From Paraspadella gotoi (taxonomy: Eukaryota; Chaetognatha), in NCBI GenBank assembly GCA_051294375.1, contig CM119266.1, forward strand, positions 7,522,933 to 7,586,932: a stretch of DNA of 64,000 nucleotides, in the 5' to 3' direction. Below, one piece after another: positions 22,201 to 34,776 of this stretch; position 1 is the first letter of the stretch; each line of letters begins with the position of its first letter. Under the pieces are notes generated by a model. It worked only from the letters and a program-made list of their open reading frames with translations. It was not told the DNA's origin and searched no databases. Both the position numbers and the translations under genes were made by a program.

Positions 22201-25200
22201 CAAGCCAAGACCTCCACTAGGTTTGGCACGAAGATTTTTCGAATGACAACAAACGTAAAAAATATTTCAAGGGAAATATTTCTTCTCAAAGCGAAAATGA
22301 AAATAACAATTTTGGCTGCAAGAAAACAGATAACAAACAAATGGAACGAAAATGTTAACAACAGCAGCTCCTCTTCAATAAAAAGCATAAAAAAAGTCTC
22401 CCTCCAAAATAATAGTTGCAGCTGTGCAAATCAACATCAACAAACACAAGCGGCAAAGAACAATACTGCCAACACGAACACTACCGCCAGCACAGAATTT
22501 GAGACAACGCATCTTTCCACTACCAGCACGCTGAAACCGTGGGAGCAGCCCGCGCGCGGTGGCAGCAGCGTCGACGCTTGTGGTCCCGCTGGAGAAAATC
22601 AGAGTCACGACCGCGAACAGATACAATTGCCGAAGACGAATGAAGGGGAAAGCAGGGAAATGGCGTAAAAGAAATTTGGGTGGCCGTAACGGAATCTGGA
22701 AGTGGCGTAAAGGAATGGGGTCGTGCGCGTATAAGGTTCAACCCTGTCTGAGACGACGTCGACCGTCGAGATGTCCGCAAAGTCGGGACAAGTCAACTTC
22801 GCCGTCGAGCAAGGAAGATTCCCTCGCGGCGCCCTGGATGACGCCGCCGCCCGATAAATACGCGCCAGGACGTCCCAAAACGTCGACGCGCACAGACGAG
22901 GAAAAAGATCCAGAGAGCGTTGCGGTCAGTGGCCTGCGCCCGCCAACCGCGCCGTCGCCCTGCCAGCCCATCGGCCGCAAACGAAAAGTCACGTTTGCCG
23001 GACTTGCCGCGACGGTTTAGACTCTAAGTCGCCACTGGGAGGTTAAAACCACGAAGGATAACCGGTACTGGTCCAGTTATAGATAATCAGTTATAATATA
23101 ATCATAACTTAATAATAATAATAATTAGAATAACACTATTTTTTAAATAATAATATATTATAGTAAATTTGTAGATGGGAGGAAAACTCTTTCTTTCTCT
23201 TCTCGTTGCTTTTTCTTAAATTCCCTTGAAAATTTTTTCCCTTTTTTTTTGCCAACGAGCCTCACTTTCACTCTCTCTCTCTTCTCTTCATCTCTCTGCT
23301 CTCTCCGTCTCTCTGCACTCTCTCTCCTTCCATCACTATCAACACCATCTCTCCGCAGTCCCCGCTTCTTGGACATCCATATCTTCTGATATTCTGGCTT
23401 GTTTTTAATTCCTTGAAAACTTTGAGTGATTTTTCCACCAAGCCTATTTCTCTTCTCTCTCTCTTCTCTCTCTCTTCCTTTCCATCACCAATTCCAACGC
23501 CATTGCTCTCGCCATTCCTGGCTTCTTTTGACATCCTATCTTTCAGTTTCTGGGCTTTTCTTTTCATGAACCAAATCAGAAACGAAGATTAGCATCGGTC
23601 AACCGTGGTCTTCAATCTTCAACTTCCCTTTCTCTTTTCGGACATCGTACCTCTCATCTCGCTCTCTCTTCTCTGCTCTCTCTCTCAGTGCTCTCCTTTA
23701 TTCCTCAAGTGGTTCGTGATTTAATTATCACATCTCACCTCTTGTCCTCTCGTTATCATTATAAAAGAGAATTTAAACAAAATTAACTTTCTTAAAAAAA
23801 CGTCGTTTACAGCCAACACAAACGCGCTACGCTTTCTGTTTACGCCTTGCTTAACGTTTTCACGGTTTTATTCACCACCGCCACCATAACATTTTCACCG
23901 ACACGCCACCATAATTATCACCATTTCAGACCACAGGCCACCTAAGATATGACGATAGAAATTTCAAGAAAAAGACTTAAGCAGAAAAACGGGGAAAACA
24001 AAGTAAAACGCCTAACTCCGCGCATCGATCTCATGAGTCCTAGGCACGATTTCACCGGCAGAGATCTTCAATGATCCGATTTCCGATCCCTTCGGGATCT
24101 GGGACCTCGGAGGCTCAGGCCTCCACAACCCGGAGTCCAAAGGTACCTTACTCCTTCAACGCCACCTCACTCTCCCCAGCTGTAACGACGAGGGAAAGTA
24201 TCTCGTATCCGAAAAGGAGTATGTCGATCCAATTTTTCTTTGAATTCCATTATCCATTCCTGATTTCGTCGGAATCCAAAGAACCTCACTCCCGATGTGT
24301 GGGAATTGCTCGTTTGTTTTTTTGTGTTTTATTTTGCTGTGTGATCCCGCGTCAGCTTGCTTTTCTAAAGAGTTCATTCTACTAAAAGCTTGCTTTTTTA
24401 ACTGTTGTCTCTTGATTGCATTTTTCTTACTTACTCCCTCATCGATAAATGGCTTTATTGCCGAAAACAATCGTAAGAGGAGCTTCGTCGTTAAAACTTG
24501 AAATTTAATTTACTCAATGATTGAAACGTTATTTAAAATGGGGAAAAAAAAGTTACCGCGCTTTTTTAGGTCAGTAGTCGCGTCTTTAAAGGGATCGCTA
24601 CGTTCATGGGTTCATACGCTTTGTCATCTACTTTCTTCTTTGCTCTTGGACTGTGATTGAGCTCCGGATTCAAATTGGTTGGAAGCCGAAACGCCACTGT
24701 ATGCTATGGTTAAGGTAAGAGAGGAGATTAGAAGATACGATTATGATAGTCAGTTTAATGGACTAAATGGTTTATTAAAAAAAATTGAAGTAAATCTGTT
24801 AATTTTTCCTATACGTACACTAAATGAGTCAAATTTCTGAATTTAATTCCCTTTAACAATAAATAAAATAATATTGAGATTTAAACATTTTGCCCCCCCC
24901 CTCAAAAATATCCTCTTAATAATCTCATTCTATATCTTTCGTTATAATTTCCATCTCGCAATCTCATTTATGTATAAATACTAAAGACAATTAATGGATG
25001 TCTCCATCATCTCGATCATCATCTACCGCTCTGATCAATCCAGCACCCCCAATCCCTTCACCCCTAATCACCCTCACCCACCCCACTAACTTCGGCCCTA
25101 TCACCCCAGGGGAAGAGGCGCCCCTCCTACAGCAACGCCCATACTGCGTCTAATGATCCGGCGGTGCGTCGCGCACCGTCGCCGTCCCATCATGTCCACG

Positions 25201-25384
25201 TCGACGCTCCATCGATGGCTGGCGATGACGGCCCGTCGCGTCTCTTCCCGGTCGAGACCGCGATTTCCGATCACTCATTGGAGCAATGTGGGGACGTGGT
25301 CAGTCCAATACGTTGGTCTCGTTGGGTAAAAGACGTTCGAGCTGTTGCTGGTGATGTTTGTTGTTCTTCGAAGCTGTGTCGCTG

Positions 25385-27148
25385 TGATTTTATTGACGAC
25401 GTTGGCTGTTCGCCTTTGTAATTTTGAGTTTGAATAGTTTGTTTTGAATTCGTTGTATGTAGATATCCTCATTAAATGTTCTACTTTTTTCCGTACGATA
25501 GTATTTGTTTGGGGTCTAACTTACTTCTTTGCTAACTTTTTTTTTTTTTGTCCCCGAGATTTATTTAAAACTTAGCGACTTTTTAAAATTTTCGTATAAC
25601 CAATAAATAAATAGTTCCTGTGCTTCGGACCCCTGCTACCGGCAGGTTTTAAGGGCTCCGTTTCCGCTGAATGCTTAGAGGGCGCCACCGGAGCTAAAGA
25701 AACCCAGAATTTTTGGGTTGGTAGCCAATTAACCCCTCCCCCACCAAACACAAAAATTGACCCCGGGGGCGGGGAACCCCCCCCAGGGCGGGGGCCCCGG
25801 TTTTTAAAAAACCTGGGTTGGTGGTTTCCCATTCTTTGGGAAAAAAAGCTTGGTTAAATTTTTTGGTAGCGGTTTTTATTATTCTTACCCTCTTTTATGG
25901 ACATATTTTCTTAAACATTAGAACACTTGTAGGTACAACATTTCATTATTCTGGGAAATTCTCTACCAATTTTTTCGAGGATCTAACATCTTCCATTTAG
26001 AGTAACTCTTCAACCTCCCCCCCCCCTGCCTTCATTCCTTCAGCAAAGTGGGCGACCGCATTCAATTCTGACGAGCGTGCCATCGCGGGACCACCGTCCA
26101 CGACATGTTCAACTGGCTTGAGCGGTCTTCCATCTTTTGCCGCTGCGAACTTGCGGATTGTATCTCTTCTTATCGCGGAGTCGATGACGAAAGGGTGGCG
26201 ACCAATGCGACCGGAGGGGCGAAGGTTAGGTTAAGGTTTAGGGTAAAGGACTTTGGGGAGCGACCGAAGGTGAGGTTCAAGGTTAATGGTAAAGGCTGAA
26301 GGGCGAAGGTAAGGTTAAGGTTAAAGGACTGGAGGGGAAGAAGGTAAGGTTAGTAATGGGACTGGGGGGCGAATTGGTAAGGTTGAAGGTTAAGTAAAGG
26401 GACGGAGGGCCGAGCGTAAGTAAGGTTAAGGTTAAGGTTAAGGATGGAGGGCGAAGTAGAGTTAAGGTTATGGTAAAGGACGGAGGGCGAAGGTAGGTTA
26501 AGGTAAATGGGACTTGAAGAGGGGTGAGAAGGTCAAGTTAAGTAATGAGACTGGCAGGGGCGAAGGTAAGCGTTTAAGGTTAAGGTAAAGGGACTGAGGG
26601 CGAAGGTAGGCTTTAGACAGGGTAGGTTGGTTAGGTAGAAATGGCCTAAATCAAACGTTTGTAAAACATACGTAATTACAAATGTTACTAAAAAATAAAG
26701 CTCCTGTTAATTACCCGGAAATTACTTTAAGATAACCTCTAATGGCGATATGAAAAATAGATGATGAGTAAGGTTCGAGATTAAAGAATAGGGTAATTAC
26801 GTAAAATTAAATTCCTGCGAATATTAATCATTTTTATACTAATCGCAGATTTTTGTTGTATTGGCGAAATCAGTTTTAAATTTTTTTCTGTTTTCACTTC
26901 CAAATCAACAGATCGAACTCCTGACAGTTTTTAACCTGATCCCACTAACTGACCTCGTGGTTCAAGTGACAGCGACGCCATCCAAAAAGCCGCAACTAAA
27001 AAGTTCATCTTTGGGACCGGAAATTTACCAAGGAACGCGTCGATGTAAGTTTGTTATTTTTACTTGTACTTGTTTGCTTTGTATATTATATATCTTGTTT
27101 TTGTATCGAAGTAGTCACTTTCATTAGTGCCATTCTCTTCTCTTTTTT
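25385..27148 (+). repeat. 1,764-bp block repeated exactly at 31138-32901
   Basis: Every stretch compared at an offset of 5,753 bp is the same, down to each apparent error. Both copies end at a 25-N gap after CTTCTCTTTTTT. Left of 25385 the two copies differ by many indels. Confidence 0.95.
26210..26620 (+). repeat. 40-bp minisatellite carrying splice-donor motifs, about 11 units
   Basis: The consensus unit has a GGAGGGGCGAAG stretch followed by GTAAGGTTAAGG and GGTAAAGG. It equals the end of SLC34 exon 4 plus the start of intron 4. Eleven imperfect units can be counted by the GAAGGT-like joint. The same array occurs unchanged at 31963-32373. Confidence 0.85.
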
Positions 27149-27173
27149 NNNNNNNNNNNNNNNNNNNNNNNNN
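27149..27173. other. Assembly gap, 25 N
   Basis: A fixed-size placeholder gap at the end of the first duplicated block. Confidence 1.
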
Positions 27174-27175
27174 AC

Positions 27176-27414
27176 TACTGAATTCTTTTGAATCTTATAG
27201 TCATAATAAATCACGAACTTTTTAGTAGAGTGCATATTTAATTCATATTTTAAAAAAACTCTTTAAAACATTTTTTGATAAGATAATTTTGTTGATTAAT
27301 AATCAATGATTACGCCTGATTTTTTTCCCCTTTTGACGTCAGAATAAAAAACTTTGATCCAAAGCAAAATTTCGAGTTGCAATCTCCAGGTAAGTGCAGA
27401 GAAGGGAGAGAGAA

Positions 27415-27445
<31 letters not shown>

Positions 27446-27464
27446 CTACTAATGTCTCTCTCAT

Positions 27465-27502
<38 letters not shown>

Positions 27503-27765
27503 CGTCTTTTCTCTTCTCCTTCTCGTGGCACTTACCTTGCGAGATTGCAACTCGAATTTTGCTTTGGACGCAAAGTTTTTTTTATTCTGACGTCAAAGGG
27601 GAAGAAAAAATCAGGCCGTAATCATTGGATTAATTATCAACAAAATTATCTTTATCAAAAAATGTTTTAAAAGAGTTTTTTTATAACATACTGAATTAAA
27701 TATGCACCCTAAACTAAAAAGTTCGTGATATATATATGCACTATAAGAATTCAAAAGAATACAGT
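27176..27765. repeat. Second palindrome, centred in GA/CT at about 27415-27500
   Basis: The left arm runs from GAATTCTTTTGAATCTTATA through GACGTCAGAATAAAAAACTT to CAATCTCCAGGTAAGTGC. The right arm gives the reverse complement, GCACTTACCTTGCGAGATTG through TTTTATTCTGACGTC to TAAGAATTCAAAAGAAT. The turn is again made of (GA)n followed by (CT)n. Arms are about 235 bp. Confidence 0.9.
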
Positions 27766-30700
27766 ATATAAATTGCGTTCTGTTCTTCTCTTTTCCAATC
27801 TTTTGTTACACTACTCTCTCTCTCTTCTTCTCTCTCTCTCTCTCTCTCCTCTCTCATCTCTACTCTCTCTCATCTCTCTCTCTCTCTCCCTCTCTCTCTC
27901 GCACTCTCTTTATGCACTATATAAAAACTTAAACTTAAAACTTTAATCAAGCCAAGACCTCACTAGGTTTGGCACGAAGTATTTTTCGATGAACAACAAA
28001 CGAAAAAATATTTTCAAGGGACAATATTTCTTCTCAGCGAAAAGAAAATAACAATTTTGGCTGCAAGAACAGATAACAAACACAAATTGGAACGAAAAGT
28101 TAACAACAGCAGCTCCTTCTTCAATAAAAAGCATAAAAAAGTCTCCCTCCAAAATATAGTTGCAGCTGTGCAAACAACATCAAACAAACACAAGCGGCAA
28201 AGGAACAATACTGCCAACACGAAACACTACCGCCAGCACAGAATTGGACAACGCATCTTTCACTACCAGACGCTGAAACCGTGGGAGCAGCCCGCGGCGC
28301 GGTGGGCAGCAGCGTCGACGACTTGTGTCCCGCTGGAGAGAAATCAGAGTCACGACGCGAACAGATACAAATGCGAAGACGAATGAAGGGGAAAGCAGGG
28401 AAATGGCGTAAAAGAATTTGGGTGGCCTGTAACGGAATCTCGGAAGTGGCGTAAAGAATGGGGTCGTGCGTATAAGGTCAAGGCCCTGTGAGACGACGTC
28501 GACCCGTCAGAATCCGCAAAAGTCGGACAAGTTCAACTTCGCCGTCGAGGCAGGAAGATTCCCTCGGCGGCGCCACTGGATGAGCCGCCCCCGATAAATA
28601 CGGGCGCCAAGGATTCGTCCAAAACGTCGACGCGCACAGGACGAGTGAAAAGATCCAAGAGCGTTGCGGTAGTGGCCGCCGCCCGCCACCGCCCGTCGCC
28701 CGCCAGCCCATCGGCGCCAAATCGAAAAGTTCAGCGTTCTTGCCGGACTTGCCCGACCGTTTAGACCTAACGGCCACTGGAGAGGTTAAATATCACGAAG
28801 ATTAAGGTACTGGTCCAGTTACTAGATAATCAAGTATAATATAATCATACTTAATAATAATAATAATTAGAATACACTATTTATTTTAATAATAATTATA
28901 TTATAGTAAATTTGTAGATGGGAGGAAAACTCTTCTTTCTCTTCTCTTGCTTTTTCTTAATTCCTTGAAAATTTTTCCTTTTTTTTGCCAAACGAGCCTC
29001 ATTTCACTCTCTCTCTCTCATCTTCTCTCTCTCTCTCTCGTCTCTCTGCACTCTCTTCTCCTTCCATCACTATCAACACCGATCTCTCGCCGCATGTCCC
29101 CGCCTTCTTGGACATCCATATCTTTGCATATTCTGGCTTGTTTCTCTAATTCCTTGAAACTATTGGGATTTTTCACCAAAAGCCTATTTCTCTTCTCTCT
29201 CTCTCTCTCTCTCTCCTTCCATCACAATCCAACGCCATCTCTCGCCATTCCTGGTTCTTTTGAACATCCAATCTTTCAGTTTCCTGGGCTTTTCTTTTCA
29301 TGACCCAATCAGAAGACGAGATTAGCATCGGTCAACCGTGGTCTTCAATCTTCAAACTTCCCTTTCTCTTTTCGGACATCGTACCTCTCATCTCGCTCCT
29401 CTTCTCTCTCTCTCTCTCAGTGCTCTCCTTTAGTTCCCTAAGTGTTCGTGATTTAATTATCACATCACCTCTTGTCCTCTCGTTATCATTATATAAAGAG
29501 AATTTAAGACTAAAATTAACTTTCTTAAAAAAACGTCGTTTACAGCCAAGACATAACGGCGCTACCGTTTTCTTTTAACGCCTTGCTTAACGTTTTCACG
29601 GTTTATTCCACCACGCACACCATTAACATTTTCACCACACGCCACCATAACTATACTCATTTCACCACTGCCACTGAAGATATGCGAATAGAATTCAAGA
29701 AAACTAAGATTACAGCAAAAAACGGGGAAACAAAGTAAAAAGCCTAACTCGCGGCATCGATCTCATGAGCTAGGCACGATTCACCGGAAGACGGATCACT
29801 CAATGATCGATTCGATCCCTTCCGATCTGGGACCTTCGGAGGCTCAGGCCTCCACAACCCGGAGTCCAGAGGTACCTTACCCTTCAACCGCCACCTCACT
29901 CTCCAGCTGTAACGACGAGGGAAAGTATCGTCGTATCCGAAGAAGGAGGTACTCGGATCCAATTTTCTTTGATCCATTATCCATTCCTGATTTCGTCGGC
30001 TAATCCAAAGAACCTCACTCCCGATGTGTGGATCTGCTCGTTGTTTTTTTGTGTTTTATTTTGTGTGTGATCCCCGTCAGCTTGCTTTTCTAGAAGAGTT
30101 CATTCTACTAAAGCTTGCTTTTTTTAACTGTTGTCTCTTGGTTGCTTTTTCTTACTTACTCCCTCATCGATATAATGGCTTTATATGCCCGATAAACAAT
30201 CGTAAGAGGCAAGCTTCGTCGTTAAAACTTGAAATTTACATTTACTCAATATTGAAACGTTATTTAAAATGGGGAAAAAAAAATTAACCGCGCTTTTTTA
30301 GGTCAGGCGCGTTCTTTAAAGGGGAGTCGCTACGGTTCCATGGGTTTCATACGCTTGTCTCTAACTTTCTTCTTTGCTCCTTGGACTGTGATTGAGCTCC
30401 GGATTCAAATTGGTTGGAGAGGCCGAAGCCACTGGTATGCTTGGTTAAGGTAAGAGAGGAGATTAGAAGATAAGCGATTATTGATAAGTCAGTTTAATGG
30501 ACTAAATGGTTTATTAAAAACAAAGTTGAAGTAAATCTGTAAATTTTTCCTAGTTACGTACACTAAAGAGTCAAATTTCTGAATTTAATTCCCTTTAACA
30601 ACTAAATAAAATAATATTGAGATTTAAACATTTTGCCCCCCCCCTCAAAATATCCTCTTAATATCTTTTATAGTCTTTCGTTATAATTTCCATCTCGCAA

Positions 30701-32901
30701 TCTCATTTATGTATAAATACTAAAGACAATTAATGGATGTCTCCATCATCTTCGATCATCATCTACCCTCATAATCCACGCACCCCAATCCCTTCACCCC
30801 TATCACCCCTCACCCACCCCGACTAACTTCGCCCCTATCACCCCAGGGACAGGAGGCGACCCCTGCCTACAGCAACCCCATCTTGCGTCTACACTGATCC
30901 GGTCGGTCGCCGGTCGCGCACCGTCGCCGTCCCAATCATGTCCACGTCGACGTCCATCGTATGGCATGGCGATGACGGACCGGTCGGTCTCATTCCAGGT
31001 CGAGACGCGATTTCCGATCATCATGGATGCAGAATGTGGGGACGTCGGTCTCCAATACGTTGGTCTCGTTGGGTAAATAGACGTTCGAGCTGTTGCTGCG
31101 TTGATCGTTTGTTGTTCTTCGAAGCTGTGTCCGCTGCTGATTTTATTGACGACGTTGGCTGTTCGCCTTTGTAATTTTGAGTTTGAATAGTTTGTTTTGA
31201 ATTCGTTGTATGTAGATATCCTCATTAAATGTTCTACTTTTTTCCGTACGATAGTATTTGTTTGGGGTCTAACTTACTTCTTTGCTAACTTTTTTTTTTT
31301 TTGTCCCCGAGATTTATTTAAAACTTAGCGACTTTTTAAAATTTTCGTATAACCAATAAATAAATAGTTCCTGTGCTTCGGACCCCTGCTACCGGCAGGT
31401 TTTAAGGGCTCCGTTTCCGCTGAATGCTTAGAGGGCGCCACCGGAGCTAAAGAAACCCAGAATTTTTGGGTTGGTAGCCAATTAACCCCTCCCCCACCAA
31501 ACACAAAAATTGACCCCGGGGGCGGGGAACCCCCCCCAGGGCGGGGGCCCCGGTTTTTAAAAAACCTGGGTTGGTGGTTTCCCATTCTTTGGGAAAAAAA
31601 GCTTGGTTAAATTTTTTGGTAGCGGTTTTTATTATTCTTACCCTCTTTTATGGACATATTTTCTTAAACATTAGAACACTTGTAGGTACAACATTTCATT
31701 ATTCTGGGAAATTCTCTACCAATTTTTTCGAGGATCTAACATCTTCCATTTAGAGTAACTCTTCAACCTCCCCCCCCCCTGCCTTCATTCCTTCAGCAAA
31801 GTGGGCGACCGCATTCAATTCTGACGAGCGTGCCATCGCGGGACCACCGTCCACGACATGTTCAACTGGCTTGAGCGGTCTTCCATCTTTTGCCGCTGCG
31901 AACTTGCGGATTGTATCTCTTCTTATCGCGGAGTCGATGACGAAAGGGTGGCGACCAATGCGACCGGAGGGGCGAAGGTTAGGTTAAGGTTTAGGGTAAA
32001 GGACTTTGGGGAGCGACCGAAGGTGAGGTTCAAGGTTAATGGTAAAGGCTGAAGGGCGAAGGTAAGGTTAAGGTTAAAGGACTGGAGGGGAAGAAGGTAA
32101 GGTTAGTAATGGGACTGGGGGGCGAATTGGTAAGGTTGAAGGTTAAGTAAAGGGACGGAGGGCCGAGCGTAAGTAAGGTTAAGGTTAAGGTTAAGGATGG
32201 AGGGCGAAGTAGAGTTAAGGTTATGGTAAAGGACGGAGGGCGAAGGTAGGTTAAGGTAAATGGGACTTGAAGAGGGGTGAGAAGGTCAAGTTAAGTAATG
32301 AGACTGGCAGGGGCGAAGGTAAGCGTTTAAGGTTAAGGTAAAGGGACTGAGGGCGAAGGTAGGCTTTAGACAGGGTAGGTTGGTTAGGTAGAAATGGCCT
32401 AAATCAAACGTTTGTAAAACATACGTAATTACAAATGTTACTAAAAAATAAAGCTCCTGTTAATTACCCGGAAATTACTTTAAGATAACCTCTAATGGCG
32501 ATATGAAAAATAGATGATGAGTAAGGTTCGAGATTAAAGAATAGGGTAATTACGTAAAATTAAATTCCTGCGAATATTAATCATTTTTATACTAATCGCA
32601 GATTTTTGTTGTATTGGCGAAATCAGTTTTAAATTTTTTTCTGTTTTCACTTCCAAATCAACAGATCGAACTCCTGACAGTTTTTAACCTGATCCCACTA
32701 ACTGACCTCGTGGTTCAAGTGACAGCGACGCCATCCAAAAAGCCGCAACTAAAAAGTTCATCTTTGGGACCGGAAATTTACCAAGGAACGCGTCGATGTA
32801 AGTTTGTTATTTTTACTTGTACTTGTTTGCTTTGTATATTATATATCTTGTTTTTGTATCGAAGTAGTCACTTTCATTAGTGCCATTCTCTTCTCTTTTT
32901 T
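27766..32901 (+). pseudogene. Second error-rich copy of SLC34 exons 1a-5
   Basis: This repeats the 22200-27148 block in the same orientation. Exon counterparts: 1a about 28245-28807, 1b about 29765-29943, exon 2 about 30302-30449, exon 3 30847-31072, exon 4 31797-31977 and exon 5 32665-32797. Up to 31137 its indels differ from those of the first copy; beyond that the two are the same. Two independent reads of one locus joined to one shared consensus would give this pattern. The frames are all broken, so no product is expected from this block. Confidence 0.85.
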
Positions 32902-32926
32902 NNNNNNNNNNNNNNNNNNNNNNNNN
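32902..32926. other. Assembly gap, 25 N
   Basis: A placeholder gap ending the second duplicated block. Unique sequence resumes at 32927. Confidence 1.
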
Positions 32927-34690
32927 AATTCGAAGCTTAACTTCTGATGAAAGCGAAAGTTTTAAAACAAAGATTAAAAACGAATGAGATTTCTTGACAA
33001 ACAATATCTACTAGGTATTTTCAATAGCTAGTATTTTGTTTCAGACATTAACAAAAAGTCAAGTCTCACTTTTAGACTTCGCTCTAACCCAAATAGCTAA
33101 AAGAATAGCTGAAAATCTAATTTTCAAATATAAAACAATATTTCGTGGTTTGTTCATTATTCCAACTGATTCTCGTTTTAATCTAACCACAACTCAAGGG
33201 CAAAGTGAGTGTGAGAGAAGTGATGAGGAAGGAGAGATGAGAGAGACGAGAGGAGATATGATGAGGAAGAGAGAGATGAGGTACGAGTATGAGAAGAGGA
33301 TGAGAGGATCTGAGACGTCGATTCTCCCTTCGCCGAGCCATTTGATTTTTTCGGCAAGATCGCTGAGAGAGAGAGAGAGAGAGAGAGAGAACGCATAATG
33401 TTTTTATTATTCCCCGGATCGAATTTGACAAATTTAAGTTTAAAGAGTCTCATTATTTATTTATTGATTACTTTTAGAAGGAGACGCAGCTAAAAATTTA
33501 GATTTAAAAAATAAAGAGAAAATCGATAAGCTATGTTTTAATATTCACACCCCTTCATATATGTCAGCTAAATACACTTATCAACTATCTTTAACTAGTT
33601 TTATACCTTACTATTTTACTGTCTAATCATTTATAAACAAATAAAAAACCATTGAAATTATATTTAGATATGATTTATTGTACTGAGAAAAGATAAGTGG
33701 ATTGACATACCTACTAAACCAACGATGCGTTTAGTAGTAAGCCCTTAGCCTTTTTTACACAAAACATTTCATAATTATATCGTACTTGACCATTTTAGAT
33801 GATGAAAAATAATTTCAATAACGTTTATAATGGAGATTAATCTAATACGAATCAAAAACAATAAAAATGAAAGCGAAAATGAAATTATTTTAAATTTTGT
33901 AAAAAGTATTATTTTACAAATTCACGAAAGTAAAAGAATCTTCATTGCTGATTATTGATTATTAATAAACATTGTTCTATTCGGTGAAAATCTCACAATT
34001 GATTGCTAAACAATCATTTTCAATATATACTTTAAGAAAATATAAAAGGGCTATCAAACTCTACTTTTTAAACTGTCAGAAAATTTAATATATCAAAGTT
34101 TGGGCAACAAGCTAAACTAAAACATGTATAAATTACAAATTCGCGCACGTAAATCATATAAGTAAAATCCCAAAAAAAACCTATAAAAACTTAGTAAAAA
34201 CCCTGCTGCATTGAATAATACTGTAACAAAAAATGTTGATACTATGTAACTTTGTCAAACGGGATATTCACTGCTCAATATTTCACAATAAAAAAAAGAT
34301 ATAAACTCTGCGATTGTCTATTTCAATCATAATTTTTTGAAAGTATCCGGGTTTCGTTTTTACAGTGTAAACTTGAAAACATTACGAGTTTATCACAAGT
34401 TAGTTTGTCTTTTTCTTTACATAAATATACAGAACTTTACATTTAGAAATCTCCAAAAAAAATTTAGAATTTAGTGATTGAGCCCGGACACTTAAACTGG
34501 GGAGGTCGGATCGGCATAATTCACAAAAATCACACGAACACTCAAAAACTTAAAACGGGAAGTAAGTTTTCTCTTTCATATTTTTCTTTGATCTTTTTTT
34601 TTAATCTGGGAAGAAAAAGGTGAGGAAGAAATGACCAACTTAAAATTACTATGAACATAAAAGAAAACTTCATGGGGTCTGAATTCTATA
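32927..34690. other. AT-rich intergenic sequence
   Basis: I see no gene. A GA-rich block at 33215-33390 includes a short pure (GA)n run and makes Arg/Glu-rich or Ser/Leu-rich frames on the two strands. Confidence 0.4.
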
Positions 34691-34696
34691 AAGAGT

Positions 34697-34711
34697 GAGA
34701 GAGAGAGAGAC

Positions 34712-34773
<62 letters not shown>
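34697..34773. repeat. (GA)n microsatellite
   Basis: About 36 GA units with two GACA interruptions at the left end. Confidence 0.95.

Positions 34774-34776
<3 letters not shown>

Larger units (their letters stand above)
22200..27148 (+). pseudogene. Error-rich inverted copy of SLC34 exons 1a-5
   Basis: This block repeats the SLC34 locus on the opposite strand. Exon counterparts, all frame-broken by frequent indels: 1a about 22500-23067, 1b about 24032-24221, exon 2 about 24571-24713, exon 3 25110-25325, exon 4 26044-26224 and exon 5 26912-27044. Introns and the SINE-like repeat match as well as the exons do, so no retroposition is involved. Changes are mostly single-base gains and losses in short homopolymers, with little substitution bias between coding and non-coding sequence. 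This looks like unpolished long-read sequence rather than gene decay. A true inverted duplication cannot be excluded. Confidence 0.85.

Noticed and set aside
25572-25832. The same 86-codon frame at 25572-25832 and 31325-31585
   Set aside because: It lies in a noisy copy of SLC34 intron sequence with runs of inflated homopolymers, and its repetition comes from the copied block, not from conservation.
26280-26470. TTAAGG/TTAACC runs that resemble telomere repeats
   Set aside because: They are part of the 40-bp minisatellite unit and do not form a regular hexamer array.
22200-32901. SLC34 paralogues or processed pseudogenes
   Set aside because: Introns and repeats are copied together with the exons, and indels are spread evenly, so neither retroposition nor ordinary paralogue evolution fits well.
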